From Atopsyche davidsoni (Eukaryota > Arthropoda > Insecta > Trichoptera > Hydrobiosidae), in contig JAILWY010000012.1 in assembly GCA_022113835.1 (NCBI GenBank), positions 4,774,001-4,838,000 on the forward strand: a stretch of DNA of 64,000 nucleotides. Direction: 5' to 3'. Within the stretch, counting starts at the first letter, position 1. The number at the start of each line of letters is the position of its first letter. The translations under genes and the position numbers were made by a program. This document shows, piece by piece, positions 13,871-25,248 of the stretch. The notes under the pieces were generated by a model. The model was given only the letters and a program-made list of their open reading frames with translations. It had not been told where the DNA came from and made no database searches.

Positions 13871-14223
13871 AAGTAACCTGATTCGTTTGTACGCACTAAT
13901 GAAAAACAGCACTAAGCTTGTTGTTTTTGCCGGTCTAGTACGCAGTCATTGACTATTAGCTGATTAAATTTCAACTATTTTATAAATAACACGTTTACTC
14001 TATATATCTATTTTTCTAGCTTTTTCGGCGAAACAGTAAAATTTTTAGTTCCTATAACGCCTTCGAAATCACTACCATAGGTGACGGATATCACCATGGG
14101 GTAACACGTTTACCCAAAAATACCTTTTTTTACAGTAGTTTATTTCCTTTGGCGTCTGTGTCGTTTCTAGTAAAACCTGTGCTATTGTTTTGTAAAACTA
14201 AGTTATCAATAAAATAATTTATG

Positions 14224-14250
14224 TTTTGGATCTTTTGAATCTTTTGGATC
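14224..14250 (+). repeat. Three tandem 9-bp units
   Basis: ttttggatc, ttttgaatc, ttttggatc in direct succession, one mismatch. Confidence 0.8.
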
Positions 14251-16300
14251 GGATTCGGTTTCTGCAGGAATTGCGAGCCGCATCATTCCCGTGCCATGAG
14301 AGGGCAGTCTCCTGCATGGACGTTGAGAACGACACCCGAGATTTACGATCATTGACACATGCTCTTGGTTCAAATTTATACAGTCTGTACATTTAAGTCT
14401 GCGTGTGCATCATTTGGATAAAAATAACATTTGCGCAGAGAGTTCGAGTATCGGCATAAAAATAACCGTACATCAAAAAATGCTGCATGTTTGTTTAAAA
14501 TGGTCGCAAATTTCGCTGGAAATCTGGATTCTTACACATACCGATTTTTTTGTGTGGGGTGTTTTTGAATTGGTTGTGCAATTAAAGAAAATGATATGAT
14601 TTTAAATTGCAAACTGACTCACAGTTTCAACCCGTGATGAGTTCAGTATTTCGATAAGTTTTGTCTCATGAATAGTAATTTCAATTGAAATTCCTTTATT
14701 GAAATGCATTAAATGTGAAGTATGCAACATCATTTAATATTCTCTCACGAATAATAATTTTAAAAAAATACGAAATTAATTGATATTTTCGAAGGAGAAA
14801 GTTATTAATATTGCAAAGCAGTATTCCATTTGTATGCGGAATAACTCCGATTATATGGAAATAATTTTTTTTTCGGCACTCGCTACCGGCTGGCAGCTGC
14901 CATTGTACAGCGTGGCTCGCAATAAATGATACGAAGCATCTGCCTGTGTCTCAGATGCATTCATTTATTAATTCCATTAGCGATAGTAAAACTGGAGAGC
15001 GTCTCGTTGCCCAACCGTCCAGTCATTTTAAAATTGTTACTTTGTTTCGTCAAGGACACAACGAAAAGAAAACGTAGCTTAAAATTACTTGCAGGAAGGT
15101 AATTCATTGTTTATTTCGCAATTTGTACAATTATTCGCCATTGTAACTTTTAAATGTAAGTGTGCTGCAGTCTTGAAACATTGTGTTTTTATTTTATTTG
15201 AGAGATACGCCTTGCGGTTGTTTTAATGGTATTTTCCAGTCATCAAGAGGCAATTGACTTTTGTCTTATATGCGTCTCACAGCCGGCAAAAAAAAACGTT
15301 TCAGGTATAACGAGGAACTGCAATACCTTAGTGTTTTTTTTAAATTTTTAAAATTATTTTCTTATAATAAAAATACCATTATAAATTTAAATCATAAAGT
15401 GTCTGATTTTTATACTGTGCATAACGTGTATAACGCAATGAAATATGCAATACCAGTCATTGCATTTTTGATAGCATTGCAATATTTTCCATGAACATAT
15501 TTAGGTCCATAATGCTGGTGGAGCAGGAAAAAATGGCGATTTGCACATTAGGTTCGTGTTCTGCGATACCTCTCGTGTGGCCGGGCGGCATTATCGGATA
15601 TGACTTGAGGTTATCGACGGTCTTATTATCCCGAGTGGCCCGGCGCTCGTTAACCTCGCAACACGACAATGGCGGAACGTCACGCTGCCAAATCAATGCT
15701 TTAAAAGTTATAACAGATTTTAAATCATATTTATATGATCTAGCATTATCCTCACCAAAGGTTTACCACCGCCGTGGCTGGCTTGGGTAAACCTCGTTAG
15801 AGAATTTTTTTGTCACATTTTGTCGATTTTTTCTATCCCAATTTTAGTTTTTGATAAGCTTCACGACACTTCGTTGAATATTTTTTTTTGCTTACGAAAA
15901 CGTGTATGAATATTGTTATTGTGAATCATTTACCGAGCGCGAATTTCATGGCGAAATGTTTCACACCGATAGCTGTCACTTGATAACACCTATCATACAT
16001 TTTAATAAAGCTGGGATGTATATCACGCCACACCTATCTGCAAAGATGACGTCAGCTGCACGTGTCTCGAGAGTGAACATCGCAAAATTGAATTATACTT
16101 CGCTATAATTATATACTTTTTCTCTCTTTGATTGCCGTATATAAAATAATTTATCTGTAATCGATGAAAACTACTAACGAAGGTAAAAATCCGCATGGTA
16201 TCCTATTTTGGCCATATTTTTTCGAAATAGTAAATATAATTTACTGCGAAAGTTATATTTACTCAGCGGCTGGAAGTCGAGAGTACGGCCGAATTATTAA

Positions 16301-16343
16301 AACTGGCTCAGGGCAAACACATTATATGTTCAGTGAAATGGTC
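16301..16343 (+). mobile_element. Possible short remnant of the same repeat tail
   Basis: aactggctcag followed by tatatgttcagtgaaatggtc closely resembles 59380-59412 of the plus-strand copy at 59240-59453. Nothing convincing extends beyond about 45 bases. Confidence 0.4.
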
Positions 16344-17520
16344 TCGAGTTTCCTTGCAGCTGGTTTAAATACATCAAATATAAGATAGAATTAGCGCATT
16401 TATACAAAAATCTGTAAATGTATAGTGACTTGCCCTGTCGGTGATGCTAGACTGCATCGCTGCAAAAACAATTATATATTTTTTTTTATTTATACACATA
16501 TTTTTATTTTAAAAAATCACACGGCTACACTAAACATGCAATGCCCACAGAAATCTCAATTGATAAGCGTCATGAGTAAAAATTCTGTCGAATATTTAGG
16601 AAATGCGTCTTACGCCTCGCAACCACCACGATATACGGAGCAACAAAACGGCTAGTTTTTAATGGTTTATTTAAAAAATTAAAGTGATGATGCAATTTTT
16701 TCAAATGCTCCAATTAATATGAAATACTTTATCGCTATTGTGTAAGGTTCTCATCCATGCGCAGGCGGAATCGAGACATTCAGCGTTGTTATTGTTTATT
16801 ATAAATAAAATTTTATTCGTGAAAATCATTAATTATTAATCCCCACATGATGCCGTTTTTTTTTTCTCTCTCAAGGTTTAAATAAGTCGTATTTATTTTT
16901 TTTAAATTAAGATTATTAATTTTAATGTGATGTCAAAGTGTAAAAAACGATAATTTTTAAATCCATGTTAATTTTTCATTTAAATACCAAAAAATATAAA
17001 GATTAAAAAATTGTTTTGAATGTATAAGGTTCAATGTGTTTAGTTTTTCCAGTTAAGAATTTCAATCACAAAATAAAATGCATTGCGATTTCAATGCATG
17101 TGATTATCTTAATATAGGTCGACATTGTATTTAGACGCTATCACAGATGTTGAGTCTGGATGCACAATCCGTTGCTAAATTGCTCTGTCATGTTATGTAT
17201 AGAGATAAAATATTTCTGTTTATTATTATCATTACAATCTGTTATGAGATGGTTATGAGTACGTCATCGTTTTGAATATCTAAGGCATAATCATTTTTAT
17301 ACTATATACTATGTTTCTTTTGATAGTCATCTCTTTGCTATGTTACAAAAGAAAAATCTGTATTAGTTATTACATATTACAATGATTGGGGATATTTTGT
17401 GAGAAACGAAACATGTCACGGATGCAATGTAACTCCATTTAAATAGTTGTTAAACAGTGCTTATTTCTATATTAGATAAATATATTGCCATAGTACTAAT
17501 TTATCTTTCTGTTATTCCAG

Positions 17521-17693
17521 TTACATTCCAACACGGCTGTGGGGCTTCAGTGGCCACGTCCAGACCATCCTGCACAGTGTCATCGGTCGGTGGCGCTGCC
17601 CCTGGCCCATCGGCCAGCGCGTGTGCCTCACACTGCCTGACCGCTCCACCCTTACGTACGACCTCTACGAGCCCATCGGAGGTCCATATGAAG
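17521..17693 (+). CDS. ABHD2: ABHD2 first visible coding exon
   Basis: The acceptor gttattccag ends at 17520. The first base completes a split codon, then 57 codons run from YIPTRLWGF to GGPYE. The donor is gttcgta at 17694, leaving one base over. Much richer in GC than its flanks. It carries the conserved IPTRLWGFSGHVQT block near the N-terminus of the hydrolase domain. Confidence 0.93.
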
Positions 17694-20639
17694 GTTCGTA
17701 CTTCAAATTATTTAATCAATAGGAAAGTACTACTTCTATTGAAAAGGCTTTACACTAAACATCTCCATACTATGTATATATCATTTTGCTTACTAGCCGT
17801 CATGAAAACTAAACAACTTAAAACTGTTTTTGTTTTTACACTAAAGGATAAATTAGTAAGTAACAAGTGTCTTCATGGCCACAGACGATTATTGAATATT
17901 CAATATTTAATTTTGTTTTAAAGCAAACGATCCGAACATGACAAGACAAGAAAAATCCTCATAAATATTTTCAGGACACAGGTAGAATTCAAATCTATTG
18001 TGGCTTGATCTGATTTACAATTTATAAGAAATTTCAATCAAAACTGTTATTTGATTTTATGAATTTAAAAAATTGTTTGACTAGCAAAACAGTAGCTTGT
18101 TAACATTGCTTCTGAGCACACACCAAATTTAATTTACATATTGATTTGTTGAATTATTAAGACAAATTTTGATACTAAATACTCTTTTTTTGTTTTGCCT
18201 AGTCAACGTTATATATTTGTAGTATTATTGTCATGAATCATCCTTCACAATTTTATTTATGCTTAAAATAAGTCGGCTTTATAATTTTGCCTATTATAAC
18301 AGATGATATCACTGTGGCGATATGTCCTGGCATTGGCAACACATCTGAGAGTGTCTACATCCGCACCTTTGTGCATTACTCGCAGTACCATGGCTATAGG
18401 TGTGCCGTCCTCAACCACATAGGAGCCCTGAACAGCGTGCAGATCACATCCAACAGGATTTTCACTTACGGTTTGTAACATTCATATCCAAATCTAGTTT
18501 ACATTAATACACATAAGAGCAATTTAGTAAATTTAAGCACTAGATAATTAGTTTTATGCGTTGTATACAGATTTTACATTTATTACTACCCTTTTATACT
18601 TAAAAAGTAGTTATCTATAAGATATGAAGATGTAAAATACTTAGTCTGACAGCTGTCTGCACATGAAGAATTCTGTCACATAAAAGTATAAAACATTGAC
18701 TATGAAAACGACATCTTCTTAGTATCCCTATGAAGCCGCAGTATTATATAACACTATTCTCATAATTGTTTAATTATATTTTTAGGTCATACAGACGACT
18801 TCAGTTCAATGGTGGATAACCTGCTGGACAGGTATCCAAACACTCGACTTGTTCTCGTTGGATTCAGTCTCGGGGGTAACCTCATCACCAAGTATCTCGG
18901 GGAAAAGACTCGGAAACGCTCTTCAAACATTATCGGAGGAATTTCCATCTGTCAAGGATATAATGCCATTGAGTAAGTATATTTTATCTTATCACATTTT
19001 TCTTTATTTGTTATTTTATTATTAAAAAAATTATGTGCAGTCAACTATATAAATTGGAAAATAATTAAATTCATTTAAAATTATTATCATATTCACAATT
19101 ATGTTTTAATTTTGCATTTGTGAAAAAAATTTATAGTTAAAATGACATTTATTGTCTGATTACTGTCTTTGTTGATATACTACTTATTTTATATTACCTA
19201 TCCGACAAGACAATAATTATGGTTTGCTAATAGGACTACCAATATACTGTATTTTTGTGTAAAAACATATGGCAACCTTGTTTTAAATGTGTTTGAAAAA
19301 GTAGATATATCAAGAAAATCTACTCCTAATCCATTGTCTCCTCGGCACATACCAGGGGATCCTTAGCACATCAGGATGTCAATTTATTTGCACCACACTC
19401 GGCATAAATATATTGACTTAGTTTTTGGTCTTTAGAATTTACTTTTATTATTTTTTAATGTTGTTTATCCTTGTGCTATAAATTTTATCTTGGAAACACT
19501 TTATATGATTCACACATTTTTAAATAAGTATGTTCTCGACAGCAAAAAAAACTGATAAATTAAGTGTATTCATGGGCTTGGTAATTTGTCTGAAATATTT
19601 GGTTATCACTAGTAAGTAAAGTTTCTAAAAGCTTTTTTAAGATAATTTTTAAGTAAAGAAGTTATTTGAAAAGAAAGATAAAGATTCCTTCAATGTGTTG
19701 CAAAATCCATTATTTGTGTATTTGTTTTAAGCACTCAATTGTAATCTTCGTTTTAAAAGCATTCTTTTTAATGTTTTCAGAACTCTCAAATACCTTCTCA
19801 ACTGGCAGAACTTCCGGCGCGTGTACCTGTACATCATGACGGACAACTACAGGAATATTATAACTCGACATAAGCACGTTTTACTCACGGAAGATTTGAG
19901 GCAGCGTTTCAAACTCTGCGAGAGCAGCATTGTATCAGCCGCCACCTTGCCAGATTTGGATGAAGCATACACAAGGTTAATATTCATATTCAAATTGGCT
20001 TATTTGAATGTAAATGATTATTGATAGTTTTTATTTTTTACTTTTAATATTCATTTTTCAGTCCTGATGAACTGAATTCATTCATGAAATGGGTGACAAC
20101 TTATATCTGTGAATTGTATGATTTCAGAAAAGTTTTTAACTTTGACACAGTGAGTGACCTGTATTATTGGAGTTCAAGCATCAATTATTTAGAAAATATT
20201 TCTACGCCAATGGTATTTATCAATGCAAGAGATGATCCCCTGGTTCCCGATCCATTACTTACACCGATAAGAGATTTTGCAAGTGAGATAAAAATCATTT
20301 ATATTCTTATTAGTTATTTAAAAAAAAAAAAATTTGATATTCACATTGTGAACTTTTGTTTCAGCTACACACAATAAGATAGCTTTTATTGAACTGGCGC
20401 ACGGAGGCCATCTCGGCTTTTATGAAGGAGGTTCCCTGTATCCAAACCCCATCACCTGGCTGGACAGAGCCATCATCGCCATCACGGGAGGTCTTGTTCT
20501 GTCCCACCACAAACTAAACATTCCGCAAGCAAATGACCTAAACCTCAAAACCAAATCTAAAATTATAGAAGAAAATTACTCAGATGTCAGCGATCACGCC
20601 AATATTAAATATTGCAGCTCAAAAAAAATGGCAGCTTAG
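17521..20639 (+). CDS. ABHD2: ABHD2-type alpha/beta-hydrolase (monoacylglycerol lipase), N-terminus missing
   Basis: Six exons (17521-17693, 18303-18470, 18786-18972, 19781-19975, 20128-20282, 20365-20639) join in frame to 383 residues ending in TAG at 20637-20639; all introns are GT/AG. Visible family marks, numbered from the first whole codon, are YIPTRLWGFSGHVQT at 1-15, the nucleophile elbow GFSLGG with Ser141, the acid in INARDDPLV (Asp277) and the catalytic His in HGGHLGF (His308). These are the serine-hydrolase triad and match the ABHD2 branch better than ABHD1/3. Known ABHD2 proteins are membrane-anchored acylglycerol lipases of about 425 residues, so some 45-65 N-terminal residues, including the transmembrane anchor, are missing. 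The first exon here starts in phase 2 behind a good acceptor (gttattccag), so at least one coding exon lies upstream. The last 50 or so residues are polar and divergent. Function is inferred from the family. Confidence 0.93.
18303..18470 (+). CDS. ABHD2: ABHD2 coding exon (ICPGI block)
   Basis: Acceptor ag at 18301-18302, donor gtttgt at 18471. The split Asp codon joins the previous exon to give DDITVAICPGI, followed by YIRTFVHY and the GYRCAVLNHIGAL block that is characteristic of ABHD1/2/3 proteins. The exon ends in FTYG with a split Gly. Confidence 0.94.
18786..18972 (+). CDS. ABHD2: ABHD2 coding exon with nucleophile serine
   Basis: The acceptor tttag ends at 18785; the donor gtaagtat at 18973 is close to consensus. 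Encodes HTDDFSSMV, then LVLVGFSLGGN with the GxSxG nucleophile elbow, and ends in SICQGYNAI with a split Glu. Confidence 0.95.
19781..19975 (+). CDS. ABHD2: ABHD2 coding exon (lid and helical region)
   Basis: The acceptor ttttcag ends at 19780; donor gttaat at 19976. Encodes TLKYLLNWQNFRRVYLYIM through LDEAYT and ends two bases into the next codon (ag). The NFRR and ITRHKH-type segments align with the helical cap of ABHD2 proteins. Confidence 0.93.
20128..20282 (+). CDS. ABHD2: ABHD2 coding exon with catalytic Asp (alternative in-frame start at 20062)
   Basis: The preferred acceptor is gatttcag ending at 20127. It gives EAYT-RKVFNF, which keeps the spacing known in animal ABHD2 proteins (human has a matching RKF). 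A stronger pyrimidine tract ends in tttttcag at 20061; using it adds 22 codons in the same frame without a stop. From a branch-like ctgat at about 20064 there is no AG until 20127, which fits use of the inner site. Donor gtgaga at 20283. Contains MVFINARDDPLV with the acid residue. Confidence 0.85.
20365..20639 (+). CDS. ABHD2: ABHD2 last exon, catalytic His and stop
   Basis: The acceptor tttcag ends at 20364. Encodes NKIAFIELAHGGHLGFYEGG with the catalytic histidine, then PNPITWLDRA, and a lysine/asparagine-rich tail that ends in KKMAA before TAG. The tail after the hydrolase fold shows no recognised motif. Confidence 0.94.
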
Positions 20640-20888
20640 GATCTTCGCATGTTGTAACTTGTGCTAATAATTACAGAAACTAGTTGAAAGCGAGCTTTAA
20701 ATAGGCTGAGCGCTTTGAGAGATATTTATTTAAGAACCATAACAATATAAATCTCATCTTTCAAATAATTTCCACATATGAATATGTAGGCTTATTTACC
20801 AACTGATTTATCAGTAGATGAATTAGGGCGAGTGTCTGCCATTTATACTGTTTTGCTAAATTTCCCTAAATGTAATACTGAATTTTTA

Positions 20889-20894
20889 AATAAA
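20889..20894 (+). terminator. Candidate poly(A) signal of ABHD2
   Basis: AATAAA about 250 bases after the ABHD2 stop. Other AATAAA hexamers follow in this AT-rich DNA, so the true 3' end is uncertain; an open frame at 21005-21247 would then lie at or beyond the end of the 3' UTR and shows no domain. Confidence 0.45.
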
Positions 20895-23800
20895 TAGTTT
20901 CATTGCTTTGTCAAAAGTTGTGGGACAACCATAAACTCACATCACATCATGGTTGATTAATAATTTTATGTCTGTCCAGTAAATTATGCCTTGTATTTAT
21001 TGAAATGATGAATCATTATGTGATATTTATTCTTCGCGCAACTACTATCAAGACACAAATGAGTCAAGCACAATTTCTAAAAGATAACGTTCTTAAAGAT
21101 GAAATAACTCAAAACTCTTTTGATGATGGGCGATGTCTTTCATTTCTACTGAAATATCGAAGCGCTGATGACGACCTCGACGTGCAAGTAGACGTGCATT
21201 TATTTTGTTTTTTGCGTGGAGCTGACATTTTTGTATACAATTTTTGATAAAAATTGACAATTATTGTTTGACTGTCAATTTACTTATGCCTTAGTATATA
21301 CTTTTATTTAACTGATGAATGTAAATATTGTGTGTGGTCAATATTGTAATATTTAAAAAAAAAATAATTGATATTCATATGAGGAAAATGATCCATATTT
21401 TCTGTGTCACACGTATTAGTATTTTTAGAGCATCGTGTGGTTTATATTAGATGAATATATATTATATTTAATTGTATAGATGTCTGGTGGATTTCGTAAT
21501 ATTTATTGAGGAATTTAAATACACAACGTAACAATGTATTTTCAAAAACGTGTCAAAATAGTGAATAATACTTACTACCTACTTAATTTAATTTATCATT
21601 TTTGATATATTTTTCATATACGATGTTTTTTGGGTTATTGTTTCATTATAATTTTTATTGAAAGCAGCTAAATGTGCCATATATTATATGCAGTACAGTA
21701 CTGTCATAACTAATAGAGATAATACGAGTAAATTCTAAAGAAACAAAAAAGTTAATATTAAACTTTGTAATTTTTCAAAATTACTATGTATTTAAAATTT
21801 TAAATAACTTGCTCATAACTGTGTGAAGAAATACAAATTTAACCTTTAAGAATTAAGATAGAGAATTTGAATGTGCACAAGCATACAAAGTATTTATCTG
21901 TTATTGAAAGTTATTCAATACAAATTCCTCAAAATAAAAATTATTATTTTCAATGAAACCACCATGTTTCTAATTACAAGAAATATAAAACAGTAAATGG
22001 ACCCTTGTGATCAGGATATGCAACGTTACTTGTTTTTTTTACACATTATCTAAAGCTATATCTGAAAAATCAGCTTTCAAAGATTCCCTTATGACCAATA
22101 CTCTGTTTGTAATATGAAAGTTATATCAATGCTCTTCACATTGTTGTATTATATAATATAGATTGAATCCCGTCAATAATTCAAGTATGTCATCAAAAGC
22201 CTACACAAATCAAAACTATATTTTTATTGTTATGCTATTCAGAGTTTATGCGAAGCTAATGAAATATAATGTATTGTTAGACCTGTGCCTAAACTTATGA
22301 GGTGAGCGTAGATTATAATCAAGTTTTGGATTTCTATTACTACAACCAAATATTTTTCCACTCTGAAATCGTCATAATTCTAAACAACAAAACTTGTAAA
22401 ACACAGTTTGATTTTAACATTTTAAATATTTTCTATTGTTTTAATCTTATGTTTATTTAATATTCTCATAACACTAAACCAGCAACAGTAGTATTATGTA
22501 TATGCATTGATACTCTTCCATAATAATGCTTTCAGTTTTATTTTTGCATACGCTATCACCTATAAGTAGGAAAATTTCTTTTTCTTAAAGAAAATAGGAG
22601 TGCTTACAAAAATAAGGTGACCTGAATAGTACATTTTGTGTCTTAATATAATATACTATAAAAGTATCTACAGGCTAAAAAACACTAGTCAATCCTTTGA
22701 AAATGAGATGAGAGAAAGTGCGAATGTTTCAATCTCATAGATTTATTTCAATTAACACGTTACAAAATAAATCATTTAAAAAATAACCTCAGTGAATTTC
22801 ACAAATTTCGATACAATCGTTATTTTCATCTGAATATTTTATTGTAACAGGACTATCAATATATCAATTATAATCAAAATCACAAATGTTTTTAGGATTA
22901 CTATTTCAACACCGAGAAGTGAAAACTCATTTGTCCTATGAAGCCATACTCAAACCCAATCAGCTGATAGACAAAAAAGCTCTCACTTGTAGTGATATAG
23001 CAGAGATAAAGTTTTGTTTGTAATTTATAAATTATTAATACAAACACAAAACTTCATATAAAGTACTAATGTATTAATTTTAATTCTTAATATATTTTGA
23101 TCATTTGTTAAATACAATTTACTAGATATCAATGAATGTATCAACATGTTGAAATGTATGCGTATTTAGTTTTTTTTTTACCAGTTATTTAAAATTACAG
23201 TAGAATTACGATTCGATGAAATTATTGACTGACGGTGTTGAACTTTGCCAAATAAACTTTCGTTACATCATCACTTGTCAATTTTAGTTAATGGTGCTGT
23301 CTCCAGCATTTTTATTCATCGTAACTTTGAAATCTTTATTGATTATATAGTGTTAAAAAATAAACACCACCATTCATAGAAGCTCATCGAAATTCTACTG
23401 TGATAACATACCTCATTATAATAAATAAAACCACCAAAATACAGCTACCAGTATATATAAATCAGTGCGTACTGTAGGACATGGTAGTTTGTATAAAAAT
23501 AATTATGTGTATATATTTAATTAAATAGCTATTTAATTAAAAGATTGAATATAAAAATTAATATTAAAATCTTGATACCTACACTCTTAGCAGCTTTTAT
23601 TTATACTATTGTTTTTTTTAATTTTTTAAATTATTAAAAATAGAAATTTCTTCATTGAAAATTAAACTCTTAAGCTTTTTTTCATTTTCTAGAAATATCT
23701 GTTTATGTATTTTTTTATCATTGATGTAATCAGGATTAGTACTTAAAATTCAAACTGAAGTTTATTTGGAAAATGTGCAGTACAAGCAGAAAAAATATAA

Positions 23801-24722
23801 AAATACTGTTGTGCATTACTGTAGCTTTTTTTCTAAACTTTAATATGTTTGTTTTTAATTTATTTAATCAATATTTACATTACTTTTCATTCCAAATTAA
23901 GTATATTTCCTTCGTTAAATGTGATATAGAACCTTTAATTACATTATTTGGATATCAGATTATAATACAATTTATCATTATACCAAAATATATTTTACAA
24001 TTATTATTTTTTACTATTAAAAAGATATTGTCTTGGGCTATTTTTTGTTTTTGTTTATACTGGATAATATAATCTGATATCTAAATAATAATTAAATACT
24101 TACAAGTCTGCGGTTATGAAAATGTTTATTTAGTGATTCATCCTTTTTCTGTAGTTTTGCTTTAGTAGATCCTCATTCTTGTAGAAGATAAAAACGAGAC
24201 TCGGCATGTTTTATGTTCTCACTTTTAAAATACTTAATTAAAAATGTATGTATGATTGAAAAATTTAGATACTATAAGAGGAAATGATCAAATATTTTCA
24301 ACATTAGATACATTTATAGCAGATTGTTTACCAAAGTCAATACATTTATAATGTTATTCATGCAAACGGAATATATTTTTATACGTTGTTACCCCATTTG
24401 TATGAAAGGCTTGTCAATAAATAAGAAATAATGTTTATTGTGAAGAGTTTCAAAATGTTATTGACTTTTTAAGTGATGAATTTATACCACAGAGGCATGT
24501 ATTGATTTATAATGAAGTTGCAGTAGGATTTACCTAAGTACTTGAAATGGGAAAAACACAGCTGGAATAAAGGATTAATCATCAGTCATGTCTCTTATTA
24601 CTCCAATTACCCTGTATGAACATCTCGAAATAAAAATGAAAGCTTTTTAAAAATATTGTATATTTAAATCAATTACAAAATAGATATTTTTATGATCTAT
24701 GAATATATTGAACTGGGGCGGG
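20895..24722. other. AT-rich convergent intergenic region
   Basis: Lies between the two convergent 3' ends. Very AT-rich, with many homopolymer runs and chance open frames (for example 23773-24072, a Phe/Ile/Tyr-rich frame typical of AT-rich DNA). No exon, RNA gene or clear transposon was recognised. Confidence 0.6.
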
Positions 24723-24728
24723 TTTATT
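24723..24728 (-). terminator. Candidate poly(A) signal of the C-type lectin
   Basis: AATAAA on the minus strand about 360 bases after the lectin stop codon. It is the first clear hexamer noticed downstream; usage is inferred. Confidence 0.4.
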
Positions 24729-25089
24729 CACAAGTGGTTATTACATATAAAATTAAACAATATTGAGAGTTTTCATTCAACATAGACAATTCTACTTAAT
24801 TGTGCAGTACAAAATCTTCTCAAACTTATAATGTAATAATGGATGGAAATCGTATCGACGAAAGAAAGGCAGAATCATTTTAAATAACCAGATATAGCAC
24901 TAATATTAAATTATTTATACAAAAGGGACACTACATTCTCTTCTCATTATTTCACATAAATAAAAGTATCTAACATCAATTTGTATTGTCAAAATATAAA
25001 CTAAATAAGGGGTTTAATTACTTTTTAATAAATAGATTTGTTTTGGAGGTGGGAATTCCGACATTGGTTAATTCCATCAAAGCCACGGC

Positions 25090-25248
25090 TTAGAGGCGGA
25101 TTCCTGGGTTTCTGGAGCGAACGAAGTTCAGCAGTTCGTCGCTGTCCTCGCACACGAATGGCTTGACGTGGTGGCAGGCGACGTCGTGCCACTTGATGCC
25201 GTCATTGTAGAAGTTGTTCAGGATTGACAGGCAGGACTCGTCGTTACC
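25090..25248 (-). CDS. C-type lectin last exon
   Basis: The acceptor gtttag ends at 25249. Encodes GNDESCLSILNNF, the WHDVACHH block and the closing cysteine in PFVCE, then a short DELLNFVRSRN tail ending in TAA (25092-25090). Confidence 0.95.
   Translation of the reverse strand, partial: GNDESCLSILNNFYNDGIKWHDVACHHVKPFVCEDSDELLNFVRSRNPGIRL

Larger units (their letters stand above)
13871..17520. other. DNA upstream of the first visible ABHD2 exon, probably intron
   Basis: AT-rich, with a GC-balanced patch at 15500-15790 that is open on both strands. The acceptor at 17511-17520 shows that the DNA directly upstream of 17521 is intronic in the ABHD2 transcript. No upstream exon was identified. 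Confidence 0.45.

Noticed and set aside
17457..17921. 154-codon plus frame starting MLISILDKY
   Set aside because: It reads the ABHD2 exon in the wrong frame and continues into the intron.
23773..24072. 99-codon plus frame rich in Phe and Ile
   Set aside because: Typical chance frame in AT-rich DNA; no motif and no splice context.
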